Shown here in pieces: positions 8,333-16,339 of a stretch of DNA of 64,000 nucleotides (the stretch's first letter is position 1; every line of letters begins with the position of its first letter). The DNA lies in contig CAVWIV010000007.1 in NCBI GenBank assembly GCA_963755155.1, positions 558,001 through 622,000 on the forward strand, given 5' to 3'. Below the pieces are notes generated by a model, which ran no database searches, was not told the DNA's origin, and worked only from the letters and a program-made list of their open reading frames with translations. Source of the DNA: PALSA-612 sp963755155 (GTDB lineage: Bacteria; Actinomycetota; Thermoleophilia; Gaiellales; Gaiellaceae). Both the position numbers and the translations under genes were made by a program.

Positions 8333-9193
8333 ATGGAGCTGACGGCCGAGAACACCGCGATCGTCGTCGACTCGACGGCGGACTTCCCCGATGCAGCCGC
8401 GCGCTTCTCCAACTGGCGCGTCGTCCCGCTCTACGTCCTCTTCGGCGACGAGAGCTTCCGCGACTACGTCGAGCTGCCGGCGACCGACTTCTACGCGCGC
8501 CTGCGTACGTCGTCGGTGATGCCGACGACGTCGCAGCCGACCCCGGGCGACTTCGCCGCCGTGTACGAGGAGCTCGCGGGCTTCGAGCGCATCTACTCGC
8601 TCCACCTGTCCGCGAAGTTCTCCGGCACCTGGGAGAGCGCGAAGCTCGGCGCGGCTGAGCAGGTCGGCCAGCGGATCCGCGTCGTCGACACGGAGACGGC
8701 GTCGCTCGGCATCACGCTCCTCGGGCTCGGCCTGCAGCGCCGCCTCGAGCGCGGAACGACGGACGAGGAGGTCGAGGAGCTCGTCGAGTCGTTCAAGCGC
8801 GACGCCGGTCTCGTCTTCACCGTCGACACGCTCGAGTTCCTCGCCCGCGGCGGGCGCATCGGCCGCGCGCAGGCCTGGGCCGGTGAGCTGTTGTCGATCA
8901 AGCCGATCCTCACGATCGATGACGGCGAGATCGTTCCCGTCAAGCGCGTCCGCGGAAACAAGAAGGCGTTCGCAGAGTTCAGAAAGACGGTCGAGGAGAG
9001 CACGGAGGATCGGCCGTCGCTCAAAGTGGCGATCGCGCACGCCGACGCGCCTGACCGCGAGCAGGCGCTGCGCGACATGGTGGGAGACGTCCGCCCGAGC
9101 GCCCAGATCGAGGCGTCGGGAACGCTCGGCCCCGTCGTCGGCACCCACGCTGGCCCCGGCGCTGTCGGCCTCTTCTGGTTCGACGATCCGTAA
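8333..9193 (+). CDS. DegV family fatty-acid-binding protein (FakB-like)
   Basis: The 286-residue protein has the DegV signatures: IVVDSTADFPDA at the N-terminus, TSQPTPGDFAAVYEEL, YSLHLSAKFSGTWESA (the SxxxSGT lipid-head-group site) and FLARGGRIGRAQAWAGELL in the second domain. DegV proteins hold a fatty acid and present it to the DAK2 kinase. The upstream DAK2 protein and this gene therefore probably form a FakA-FakB pair. It has its own upstream region with palindromes, unlike its overlapping neighbours. Confidence 0.92.
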   Translation: MELTAENTAIVVDSTADFPDAAARFSNWRVVPLYVLFGDESFRDYVELPATDFYARLRTSSVMPTTSQPTPGDFAAVYEELAGFERIYSLHLSAKFSGTWESAKLGAAEQVGQRIRVVDTETASLGITLLGLGLQRRLERGTTDEEVEELVESFKRDAGLVFTVDTLEFLARGGRIGRAQAWAGELLSIKPILTIDDGEIVPVKRVRGNKKAFAEFRKTVEESTEDRPSLKVAIAHADAPDREQALRDMVGDVRPSAQIEASGTLGPVVGTHAGPGAVGLFWFDDP

Positions 9194-9226
9194 GGCCCAG
9201 CCGGACGCGTCCCTAGACTCCGCACG

Positions 9227-11296
9227 GTGACTCGGCTGCCGACCGGCTTCGCCGTGCCGGATCGGCCGGCGCAATGGGCGAGACCGCGCGCATCGTGCCG
9301 CCCCGAGGCGCTCGCGCGGCCGCTCGAGACGCTGCGGGGAGTGGGGCCGACCGCCGAGCGCCGTCTCGGAAAGCTCGGCCTGCAGACGATCGACGATCTC
9401 CTCGGCCACGCGCCACGCCGGTACGAGACTGCGGCGCCTGAGCGCCGGATCGCCGACCTCCTGGCCGAAGAGGAGGTGGCGATCGCGGGTGTCGTCCGGG
9501 ACGTGAGCGTGCGGCGACCACGGCGGCGGCTCGCGATCGTCAAGGCCCGCATCGAGGACGATTCCGGCGACATCCCCGCGATCTGGTTCAACCAGGAGTG
9601 GCTCGCGACGAAGCTCGTGCCAGGCACGCCGATTCGCCTCCGCGGCCGCCTGCAGCGAGGCGAGTTCCAGGTTCGCGCCTACGACCTTGGTGACGCACTC
9701 GCGACGGCGGACTACGCGCCCGTCTATCCCGCCGGCGAGGAGCTGACGCCGCAGCGGCTACGTGCTCTCGTCGACCAGGCGCTGCCGCTTGCGCGCGCCG
9801 TGCCTGATCCGCTGCCGGCCGAGCTAGGGCCGCGCCTGGAGCTGCCGACGAAAGGGGATGCGCTCCACGCGATGCACCGGCCGCGCTCGCTCGACGAGGC
9901 GGCGGCTGCGCGACGCCGTCTCGCGCTCGAGGAGCTGCTCGTGCTCCAGGTCGGCCTCGCCCGCAGGCGGCGTGAGCGCGAGGACGACGTCGCTCGCGCG
10001 CTGCCCCCGCCGGGCGAGCTCGTCGAGGCCCTGAGAGCGGCGCTGCCGTTCCGCCTGACCGCGGCCCAGGAGCAGGCCATCTCGGAGCTCGACGTCGACC
10101 TCCAGCGCGCAGTGCCGATGGAGCGACTGCTGCAGGGCGACGTCGGCTCGGGGAAGACCGTCGTCGCGCTCTACGCGCTCCTGCGCGCGGTCGAGGCGGG
10201 CTTCCGCGGGGCGCTCATGGCACCGACGGAGACGCTCGCCGAGCAGCATTTCCTCACCCTCGAGTCGTTCTGCACGCAGCTCGGCGTCACGTGTGGCCTG
10301 CTGACGAGCTCCGCCGGCAAGCGCGATCGCGAGCAGGCGGCCGGCGCGGCCGTCGTCGTCGGCACGCACGCCCTCATCCAGGCGGGCGTCGATCTCGGGC
10401 AGCTCGCCGTCGCAGTCGTCGACGAGCAGCATCGCTTCGGCGTCGAGCAACGCAAGGCGCTCTCCGCCGCCACGCGGCCGCACACGCTCCACATGACGGC
10501 CACGCCGATCCCGAGGACGCTCGCGCTGACGGTCTACGGCGACCTGTCCGTGTCCGAGATCACGGAGCTGCCCGCGGGCCGACGGCCGATCGTCACGAGC
10601 TGGGTGACGGCCGAGCGGAGCTCCGAGGCGTACAAGCGCCTGCGCCGCCACCTCGAAGCGGGAAGGCAGGCGTACGTCGTCTGCCCGCTCGTGTCCGAAT
10701 CGGCCGCGATCGAGGCGCGGGCGGCCGAGCAGGAGGCCGAGCGGCTGCAGCGCGCGGAGTTGCGCGGGTTGCGAGTCGGCTGCATGCACGGCCAGCTGCG
10801 ACCGGCCGAGCGCCGCGACCTCATGGCGCGCTTCAAGGCGGGGCAGCTGGACGTGCTCGTGGCCACCACCGTGATCGAAGTCGGCGTCGACGTGCCGAAC
10901 GCGACGATCATGATCGTGCAGGAGGCCGACCGTTTCGGGCTCGCGCAGCTGCACCAGCTGCGCGGACGTGTCGGCAGGGGAGCGCAACAGTCGTACTGCC
11001 TGCTCGTGTCCCGGCCGAAGGAGGAGCTCACGGAGACGGCGATCGCGCGACTGGAGGCGCTCGTCGAGACCGGCGACGGCTTCCAGCTGGCGGAGGTCGA
11101 CCTCGAGCTGCGCGGTGCCGGCGAGCTGCTCGGTGTACGGCAGTCCGGCCTCACGGACTTCCGCTACGCACGGCTCGTGGCCGATCGCCCGCTGCTCGAG
11201 CTCGCGCGCGCCGAGGCCGGTGCCCTGGCCGACTACGAAGGGCCGCTGAACGACGAGATCGACGCCCTCTTCGGCGACGACTCACCGCTCGCGTGA
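9227..11296 (+). CDS. recG: ATP-dependent DNA helicase RecG
   Basis: The 689-residue protein remodels stalled replication forks and Holliday junctions. It has an N-terminal wedge/OB domain (LETLRGVGPTAERRLGKLG, then an OB fold at about residues 80-160), Walker A GDVGSGKTVVALYALLRA near residue 303, the RecG DEQH box VVDEQHRFGVEQR near 396, motif III TATPIPRTLALT, and C-terminal helicase motifs LVATTVIEVGVDVPNA and QLRGRVGRG. The length is typical. It starts at GTG; the stop overlaps the rsmD start. Confidence 0.95.
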   Translation: MTRLPTGFAVPDRPAQWARPRASCRPEALARPLETLRGVGPTAERRLGKLGLQTIDDLLGHAPRRYETAAPERRIADLLAEEEVAIAGVVRDVSVRRPRRRLAIVKARIEDDSGDIPAIWFNQEWLATKLVPGTPIRLRGRLQRGEFQVRAYDLGDALATADYAPVYPAGEELTPQRLRALVDQALPLARAVPDPLPAELGPRLELPTKGDALHAMHRPRSLDEAAAARRRLALEELLVLQVGLARRRREREDDVARALPPPGELVEALRAALPFRLTAAQEQAISELDVDLQRAVPMERLLQGDVGSGKTVVALYALLRAVEAGFRGALMAPTETLAEQHFLTLESFCTQLGVTCGLLTSSAGKRDREQAAGAAVVVGTHALIQAGVDLGQLAVAVVDEQHRFGVEQRKALSAATRPHTLHMTATPIPRTLALTVYGDLSVSEITELPAGRRPIVTSWVTAERSSEAYKRLRRHLEAGRQAYVVCPLVSESAAIEARAAEQEAERLQRAELRGLRVGCMHGQLRPAERRDLMARFKAGQLDVLVATTVIEVGVDVPNATIMIVQEADRFGLAQLHQLRGRVGRGAQQSYCLLVSRPKEELTETAIARLEALVETGDGFQLAEVDLELRGAGELLGVRQSGLTDFRYARLVADRPLLELARAEAGALADYEGPLNDEIDALFGDDSPLA

Positions 11297-11820
11297 GGAT
11301 CGTCGCCGGTTCCAAGAAGGGCGCGAGGATCTTCGCCCCGAAAGGAGCGGGCACGAGACCGACCTCGGATCGCGTCCGCGAGGCGATCTTCGCGATCCTC
11401 GGCTCCGTCGAGGGCGCGAGCGTCCTCGACCTCTTCGCGGGCTCCGGCGCGCTCGGCCTGGAGGCGCTGTCCCGCGGCGCCGCGAGCGCGACATTCGTCG
11501 AATCGGACGCTGCCGCCGTCAAGGCGATCGAACGGAACCTCGAGAAACTCGGGCTCGAAGGCCGAGTCGTGCGCTCCGACGCCGCGCGCTACGTCGCGAG
11601 GACGGACGAGCGCTGCGACGTCGTCTTCGTCGACCCGCCCTACGAGCTGGTTGAATCTCTCCGCATGTCGCTCGCAGAACACCTTCCGCGCGTGCTCGCC
11701 GACGGCGGCAGCGTCGTGTTCGAGACGGCCGCCGGCGTGGATCCAGAGCTGCCGCTCCCGGTGCGCTCGACGCACCGCCACGGCTCGACGCAGCTGACGG
11801 TGTACGACGCCGATGAGTAG
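11293..11820 (+). CDS. rsmD: 16S rRNA (guanine(966)-N2)-methyltransferase RsmD
   Basis: The 175-residue protein shows the RsmD plan: RIVAGSKKGARI, RPTSDRVREAIF, SAM-binding VLDLFAGSGALGLEALSRGA, and the catalytic DPPY in VVFVDPPYEL. It methylates G966 of 16S rRNA. The open frame extends upstream in a non-coding-looking shadow of recG, so the GTG at 11293, overlapping the recG stop, is the start. It overlaps coaD by 8 bases, the common recG-rsmD-coaD order. Confidence 0.94.
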   Translation: MRIVAGSKKGARIFAPKGAGTRPTSDRVREAIFAILGSVEGASVLDLFAGSGALGLEALSRGAASATFVESDAAAVKAIERNLEKLGLEGRVVRSDAARYVARTDERCDVVFVDPPYELVESLRMSLAEHLPRVLADGGSVVFETAAGVDPELPLPVRSTHRHGSTQLTVYDADE

Positions 11821-12349
11821 CGGCGCCCCGGTCGTCGCCATCTGTCCGGGCAGCTACGACCCGGTGACGAACGGGCACGTCGACGTCATCCGCCGGGCAG
11901 CCGAGATCTTCGATCGCGTGGTCGTCGGCGTCGTCCGCGACCCCGCGCACAAAGGGACGATGTTCACCGTCGAGGAGCGGGTGGCCTTTCTCGAAGAGGC
12001 AATCGCCGCAAGCGGCGCGACGAACGTCGAGGTCGACGTCTTCGCCGAGCTCGTCGTCGAGTTCGCGCGCAAGCACGGCGCGAAGACGATGGTCAAGGGC
12101 CTCCGGGTGATCTCCGACTTCGAGTGGGAGTTCCAGATGAACCACCTGAACCGCACGCTCGCGCCGGACATCGAGACCCTCTACGTCATGGCGAGCCCGC
12201 AGTACAGCTTCGTCTCCTCGAGCGGCGTCAAGGAGATCGCGTCCTTCGGCGGAGCAGTCGATGAGCTCGTGCCGCCGGCCGTCGCCGCCCGCTTTCGTGT
12301 CCTCTTTCCCGAAGGCAGACCCGGCGCGCCGGTCAGCCCCTCCGAGTAA
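11813..12349 (+). CDS. coaD: phosphopantetheine adenylyltransferase
   Basis: The 178-residue enzyme makes dephospho-CoA from phosphopantetheine and ATP. The nucleotidyltransferase signature is present as CPGSYDPVTNGHVDVIRRA, with KGLRVISDFEWEFQMNHLNR in the middle and YSFVSSSGVKEIA near the end (the ISSTxVRE-type motif). The tail is about 15 residues longer than in E. coli. The ATG lies inside the last codons of rsmD. Confidence 0.95.
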   Translation: MSSGAPVVAICPGSYDPVTNGHVDVIRRAAEIFDRVVVGVVRDPAHKGTMFTVEERVAFLEEAIAASGATNVEVDVFAELVVEFARKHGAKTMVKGLRVISDFEWEFQMNHLNRTLAPDIETLYVMASPQYSFVSSSGVKEIASFGGAVDELVPPAVAARFRVLFPEGRPGAPVSPSE

Positions 12350-12360
12350 ACTGGGCCGCC

Positions 12361-12858
12361 ATGGACGTTCTCGTACTTATCGACAAGCTCGACGACGTGG
12401 TGCACAACGCCCGCACGGTGCCGCTCACCGACCAGGTGCGCATCGACCGCGAGGAGATCTACGACATCCTCGATCAGATGCGGGCGACCATTCCCGAGGA
12501 GATCAAGCAGGCGCGCTGGATCGTGAAGGAGCGCCAGGAGATGCTCGCCGAGGCCAAACGCGAGTGCGATCGGATGCTCGGCGAGGCGCGCGAGCAGGCC
12601 GTTCGCGAAGCGTCGCAGACGGAGATCGTGAAGCTCGCCGAGCGGCAGGCGCAGGACATCATCGACGAGTCGCGCCGTCAGGCTCGGGAGACGAAGCTCG
12701 AGATGGAGGACTGGGCCGACAACATCCTCTCCACGCTCGAGGTGAACCTCGAGAAGTTCCTGACGGCAATCCGCCGCGGGCGCGAGCGGCTCCACGAGCG
12801 CTCGCAGGAGACCGTCGTCGCCGGCGTCGCAGCTTCTTCGGACGACGAAGCGGCGTAG
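12361..12858 (+). CDS. coiled-coil DivIVA/SepIVA-like protein
   Basis: The 165-residue protein is almost entirely charged and helical, for instance EEIKQARWIVKERQEMLAEA and TKLEMEDWADNILSTLE, so a long coiled coil is likely. It begins MDVLVLIDKLDDVVHNARTV. Homologues next to coaD in Actinobacteria are variously labelled ATP synthase subunit b-like, DivIVA-like or SepIVA. A role at the septum or growing cell wall is family-based inference. No membrane segment or signal peptide is visible. It ends 2 bases before a convergent gene. Confidence 0.75.
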   Translation: MDVLVLIDKLDDVVHNARTVPLTDQVRIDREEIYDILDQMRATIPEEIKQARWIVKERQEMLAEAKRECDRMLGEAREQAVREASQTEIVKLAERQAQDIIDESRRQARETKLEMEDWADNILSTLEVNLEKFLTAIRRGRERLHERSQETVVAGVAASSDDEAA

Positions 12859-12860
12859 GT

Positions 12861-13163
12861 CTAGTCGTAACCCAGCTCGGCTATCTGCCGCTCGTCCATG
12901 CCGAAGTAGTGGCCGATCTCGTGGAGGACGGTGATCCGGATCTCCTCCTCGAGCGCCACCGGGTCGGGGAACGACTCCTCGAGCGGTAGCCGGTAGATCG
13001 TGATCTGGGCCGGCATGTACTCCTCCTCGGAGAAGAGGCCGAAGATGTCGGGGTCCTCAGGGTTCTCGTCCTCGACGACGACGGCGACGTTCTTCAGCCG
13101 GCCGGCGATCTCCGCGGGAAGCGAGTCGAGAGCGCGGCTGACGGTGTCCTCGAACGAGGTCAT
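12861..13163 (-). CDS. small zincin-type metallopeptidase family protein
   Basis: The 100-residue protein belongs to the Zincin_1 (DUF1025-type) family. Its C-terminal HEIGHYFGMDE at about residues 84-94 is an HExxHxxGxxD metzincin-like zinc motif in which the final aspartate can be the third ligand. The conserved upstream block FGLFSEEEYMPAQITIYR is also present. No signal peptide is seen, so it should be cytosolic. Substrates of this family are not established. Its start overlaps the argF stop. Confidence 0.9.
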   Translation of the reverse strand: MTSFEDTVSRALDSLPAEIAGRLKNVAVVVEDENPEDPDIFGLFSEEEYMPAQITIYRLPLEESFPDPVALEEEIRITVLHEIGHYFGMDERQIAELGYD

Positions 13164-14062
13164 GCGATGATGAGCGCCATCAGCGCCTTCTGGGCGTGCA
13201 GGCGGTTCTCGGCCTCGTCCCAGACGGCCGACCGCGGCCCGTAGAGCACGTCTTCGGCGATCTCCTCGCCGTAGTGGGCGGGAAGGCAGTGGAGCACCAC
13301 GGCCGACGGGCCGGCCAGAGCGACGAGACTCGCGTCGATCGTGAAGCCGCGGAAGTCCTCGAGCCGCTTCGCTCGCTCCTCGTCCTGGCCCATGCTCGTC
13401 CAGACGTCGGTGTAGAGGACGTCGGCGCCCGCCGCGGCCTCGCGCGGGTCGTTCGTCACGTCAACCCACTCGAGTGGTGGCTCGTAGCCCGCCGGCGTGG
13501 CGGCGACGAAATCGATCCCGAGCAGGCGTGAGGCCTCGGCGATGGAAACGCAGACGTTGTTGCCGTCCCCGATGTACGCGAGACGGACGCCCTCCAGCCG
13601 GCCGAGCCGTTCGCGAATCGTCATCACGTCGGCGAGGGCCTGGCACGGATGCTCGTCGTCGGTGAGCCCGTTGATGACGGGGATCGACCCGTGGCGCGCC
13701 AGCTCCTCGACGTCGGACTGCGCGAACGTCCGGATCATGATCGCGTCGAGGTAGCGCGAGAGCACGACGGCCGTGTCGCGGATCGTCTCGCCCCTGCCGA
13801 GCTGGAGATCCGAGGCGGCGAGATAGAGGCCGGTGCCGCCGAGCTGCGTGATGCCGACCTCGAATGAGACGCGCGTTCGCGTCGACGGCTTCTGAAAGAT
13901 CATGCCGAGCGTCCGCCCGGGAAGGAGGTTCGTCTCCTCGCCCGCAGTACGAGCGGCCTTCAGCTCGTCCGCGAGGTCGAGTGCCGTCAGCCACTCGTCC
14001 GCCGACCAGTCCGCGACACGCGTGAAGCTCCTCCCGCGTAGGCTCTCGGAGACGGCAAGCAC
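13160..14062 (-). CDS. argF: ornithine carbamoyltransferase
   Basis: The 300-residue enzyme makes citrulline from ornithine and carbamoyl phosphate. It carries the carbamoyl-phosphate loop KPSTRTRVSFEVGI near residues 55-68, the DEHPCQALAD block near 130-145, and VLHCLPAHYGEEI near 260. The usual HCLPAHRGEE here has Tyr in place of Arg, a mild variation. Length is normal. No other arg gene is in the window. The overlap with the small zincin suggests one transcript. Confidence 0.94.
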   Translation of the reverse strand: MLAVSESLRGRSFTRVADWSADEWLTALDLADELKAARTAGEETNLLPGRTLGMIFQKPSTRTRVSFEVGITQLGGTGLYLAASDLQLGRGETIRDTAVVLSRYLDAIMIRTFAQSDVEELARHGSIPVINGLTDDEHPCQALADVMTIRERLGRLEGVRLAYIGDGNNVCVSIAEASRLLGIDFVAATPAGYEPPLEWVDVTNDPREAAAGADVLYTDVWTSMGQDEERAKRLEDFRGFTIDASLVALAGPSAVVLHCLPAHYGEEIAEDVLYGPRSAVWDEAENRLHAQKALMALIIA

Positions 14063-14107
14063 GCGCCGATCCTAGCCTCTTGCATTTGGCGTGACGATGG
14101 AGGAACA

Positions 14108-14135
14108 TTCCGACCACACTCAGGGGAGGTCGGAA
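14108..14135 (+). promoter_or_regulatory. hairpin overlapping the Shine-Dalgarno of the 14138 gene
   Basis: TTCCGACC at 14108-14115 and GGTCGGAA at 14128-14135 are perfect 8-bp arms around a 12-base loop. The GGGGAGG ribosome-binding site (14123-14129) sits in the loop and the first base of the right arm, three bases before the ATG. The structure could tune translation, or be a DNA operator with 8-bp arms. Confidence 0.5.
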
Positions 14136-14137
14136 CG

Positions 14138-15007
14138 ATGAAGCTCCGCGGAATCGCGATCGCCTTGGCCGCGCTTGCGTTCGCCGTCGTCCCCATGGCC
14201 GCAGCAATGCCGGACGCGGTCGTGGCCAAAGGCACGGTTACGAAGAACCCGGACGGAAGCTACGTCCTCGAGATCGAGTCGATGGGCGACACGATCCAGT
14301 GCATGCGCTACACGGCGCCTCAGGGCACGTCGATCACGGGCGCCAACGGCCCGGGGCAAACGGGATTCCAGGGCTCCGCGTTCGGCTCGCAGGGCACGAA
14401 CATCGCGTCGGGGAACTCGAAGTCGTGGACGTTCACGACCGACAAGCCGCTCTCGTTCGGGAGCTTCGGCTTTCTCGAGGTCTCCGCCACGTGCGCGTTC
14501 GGCTCCGACGTACGGGTGGAGCTCACCTACGAGGAAACGGGTGACTGCCGGTGCCTGAGCTTCACAGCTCGCATCCTGCCGAAGTCGCTCTCGCTCTTCG
14601 GGATCTCGACGACGAGCTTGAATCTCGGGTTCACGGTGTTCTGGACGATGAACTGCGCGAAGGGGGTCGGAGGCTGCACCGGTGAGTTCGAGCTCAACCG
14701 GCCGCAACCGGTGACGGCCGGCTCGAAGCTGCGCCTCGTGGACGCCAAGGGCAAGCTCGGCAAGGCGACCGGGGAGTTCACGTGCAAGGGCGACTGCGGG
14801 AAGCTCAATTCAGGCACTCAGGGGTTCCGGCTCTTCGGGAAGACGGCCATGGGCTCGAAGAACCGCGCGAACAAGACGTACACGATGACGATGACGCGCT
14901 TCTGCCAGGGGAAGCCCATCAAGCCGCTGAAGTTCAAGCTCGTCTTCGACAAGCTGGGACAGGTGTCGAAGAAGAAGAGCGACCTCAACCCGGGCGGACC
15001 GGGCTAG
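14138..15007 (+). CDS. secreted hypothetical protein
   Basis: The 289-residue protein begins with a clear Sec signal peptide (MKLRGIAIALAALAFAVVPM, cleavage probably after AAA or AMA). The mature part is rich in Thr/Ser/Gly/Lys, has several cysteines (SMGDTIQCMRY, GDCRCLSF, MNCAKGVGGC, EFTCKGDCGK) and resembles a beta-rich extracellular domain. I recognise no family. It is transcribed convergently with the ECF sigma gene (4-base gap). A strong ribosome-binding site lies within a hairpin just upstream. Confidence 0.75.
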   Translation: MKLRGIAIALAALAFAVVPMAAAMPDAVVAKGTVTKNPDGSYVLEIESMGDTIQCMRYTAPQGTSITGANGPGQTGFQGSAFGSQGTNIASGNSKSWTFTTDKPLSFGSFGFLEVSATCAFGSDVRVELTYEETGDCRCLSFTARILPKSLSLFGISTTSLNLGFTVFWTMNCAKGVGGCTGEFELNRPQPVTAGSKLRLVDAKGKLGKATGEFTCKGDCGKLNSGTQGFRLFGKTAMGSKNRANKTYTMTMTRFCQGKPIKPLKFKLVFDKLGQVSKKKSDLNPGGPG

Positions 15008-15011
15008 AGGG

Positions 15012-15638
15012 CTACAGCTCAGGCTCGGGCTCGAGACCTGCTTCTCGGAGCAGGTCTCCGAGCCTGCGCAATCCCGCGAACATCCGGCTCTTGACGGTGC
15101 CGAGCGGCAGGCCGAGCTGCTTCGCGAGCTGTGACTGCGTGAGCCCGCCGTAGTACGCGAGCTCCAGCGCCTCACGTTGGTCTGCCGGGAGCTGCCGGAG
15201 CGCCTGCTGCACGGCGCGGCGGCGCTCGCGTGTCGAAGCCTCCTCGTCGGCCGTCGTCCCTAGGGGAGCTGCCTCTACGGGAGTGGGCTCGCGGCGGCGC
15301 TGCTCCCGGCGCACGATGTCCACCGCGCGCCGGTGGACGACGGTCAGCAGCCACGTGCTCGGCTTGCCGCGCTCGCGGATGTACGTGCCCGCTGTGCGCC
15401 ACACCGTGAGGAACGCCTCCTGCACCGCGTCCTCGGCGAGCGACGAGTTCTGGAGGACGCGATAGGCGAGGCCATACGCAACCTTCCCGTAGCGGTCGTA
15501 AAGCTCGGCGAGCGCGAGATCGCCGTCAGGCGTCGCGATGAGCGCCAGCAACGCCTCGTCGGACAGCGGAGCGAGCGCCCGCGCGCCGGCTGCCTTGCCG
15601 CCCGGCAGCACACGGAGTGGCTCCCGGGCCTCGCTCAC
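15012..15638 (-). CDS. ECF RNA polymerase sigma factor
   Basis: The 208-residue protein has sigma region 2 (ELYDRYGKVAYGLAYRVL, then SLAEDAVQEAFLTVWRTA near 60-80) and region 4 (LPADQREALELAYYGGLTQ, then LAKQLGLPLGTVKSRM near 165-185), the minimal ECF layout resembling SigK-type factors. The start is GTG at 15638, overlapping the stop of the upstream anti-sigma gene. An in-frame upstream extension is Arg-rich out-of-frame-looking sequence and is ignored. The sigma factor is the last gene of the operon, after its presumed anti-sigma, the reverse of the usual order. Confidence 0.93.
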   Translation of the reverse strand: MSEAREPLRVLPGGKAAGARALAPLSDEALLALIATPDGDLALAELYDRYGKVAYGLAYRVLQNSSLAEDAVQEAFLTVWRTAGTYIRERGKPSTWLLTVVHRRAVDIVRREQRRREPTPVEAAPLGTTADEEASTRERRRAVQQALRQLPADQREALELAYYGGLTQSQLAKQLGLPLGTVKSRMFAGLRRLGDLLREAGLEPEPEL

Positions 15639-16339
15639 GTCTCCGTCGTCCCGAAGAGAACGTCGCTCGTGGGCTGTTCCGAGCCTCCTTCGGGCTCGAG
15701 CGTGACGGCGACGACCGCGCCGGTGTCGAGGGGCCGCTCGAGGAGGACGATCTCCTGGTCGCCACCGTCGAACAGACCAGCCTTGACCGGGCCGCCCGCG
15801 CCGATCACCCACGCCTCGTATGTCTTTCCGCTCGGCGCCTCTTCGAGGTTGCGGACGATCATCACCGCCTCGCCGTCCGGCGCGCGCACGACCTGGCCGT
15901 GCTCGCCGAGCGACAGACGTCGCGATCCCTCGTCGGCAAGGATCTCGGCTGCGCGGGCGCTGTCCGCGAGCGCGTGACGCTCCGCGTCGAGGGAGGTGGA
16001 GAGTGACGTCGCCCAGAGGCCGAGGCCGATTGCTACCGTCGCGGCTGCCGCCGCCGCGATCGCGGTCAGCCGCAGCGCGCGGCGGGGGCGAAGTACGACG
16101 ACGCTCTGGTGGGGCAGCTCATTCCTGGCCTCCGCGAGCAGCCGCTCGCGGAGCTCGGGCCGCGGCTCGGGCCCCTCCACCGCATGCGCGAGGAGCGCAG
16201 TCGTCTCGCGGAACGCGAGAACGTCCGCAGCGCACTGCTCGCACTCTGCGAGGTGCTGCTCGAACGCGGCGTGCTCGTCACCGTCGAGCGCGTCGAGCGC
16301 GTAGCCGGCCGCAAGCTCGTGGAGGCTCTCCGGCTCCAT
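15635..16339 (-). CDS. RskA-like anti-sigma factor
   Basis: The 234-residue protein has an N-terminal zinc anti-sigma domain (HELAAGYALDALDGDE, then HLAECEQCAADV, the HxxxCxxC motif near 30-37), one membrane helix (LTAIAAAAAATVAIGLGLWA, about 95-115) and an extracytoplasmic RskA domain (GKTYEAWVIGAGGPVKAG, then VTLEPEGGSEQPTS). It should hold the adjacent sigma factor at the membrane until regulated proteolysis. The ATG overlaps the stop of the TPR gene (TGATG) and its stop overlaps the sigma start (GTGA), so all three are coupled. Confidence 0.92.
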   Translation of the reverse strand: MEPESLHELAAGYALDALDGDEHAAFEQHLAECEQCAADVLAFRETTALLAHAVEGPEPRPELRERLLAEARNELPHQSVVVLRPRRALRLTAIAAAAAATVAIGLGLWATSLSTSLDAERHALADSARAAEILADEGSRRLSLGEHGQVVRAPDGEAVMIVRNLEEAPSGKTYEAWVIGAGGPVKAGLFDGGDQEIVLLERPLDTGAVVAVTLEPEGGSEQPTSDVLFGTTET

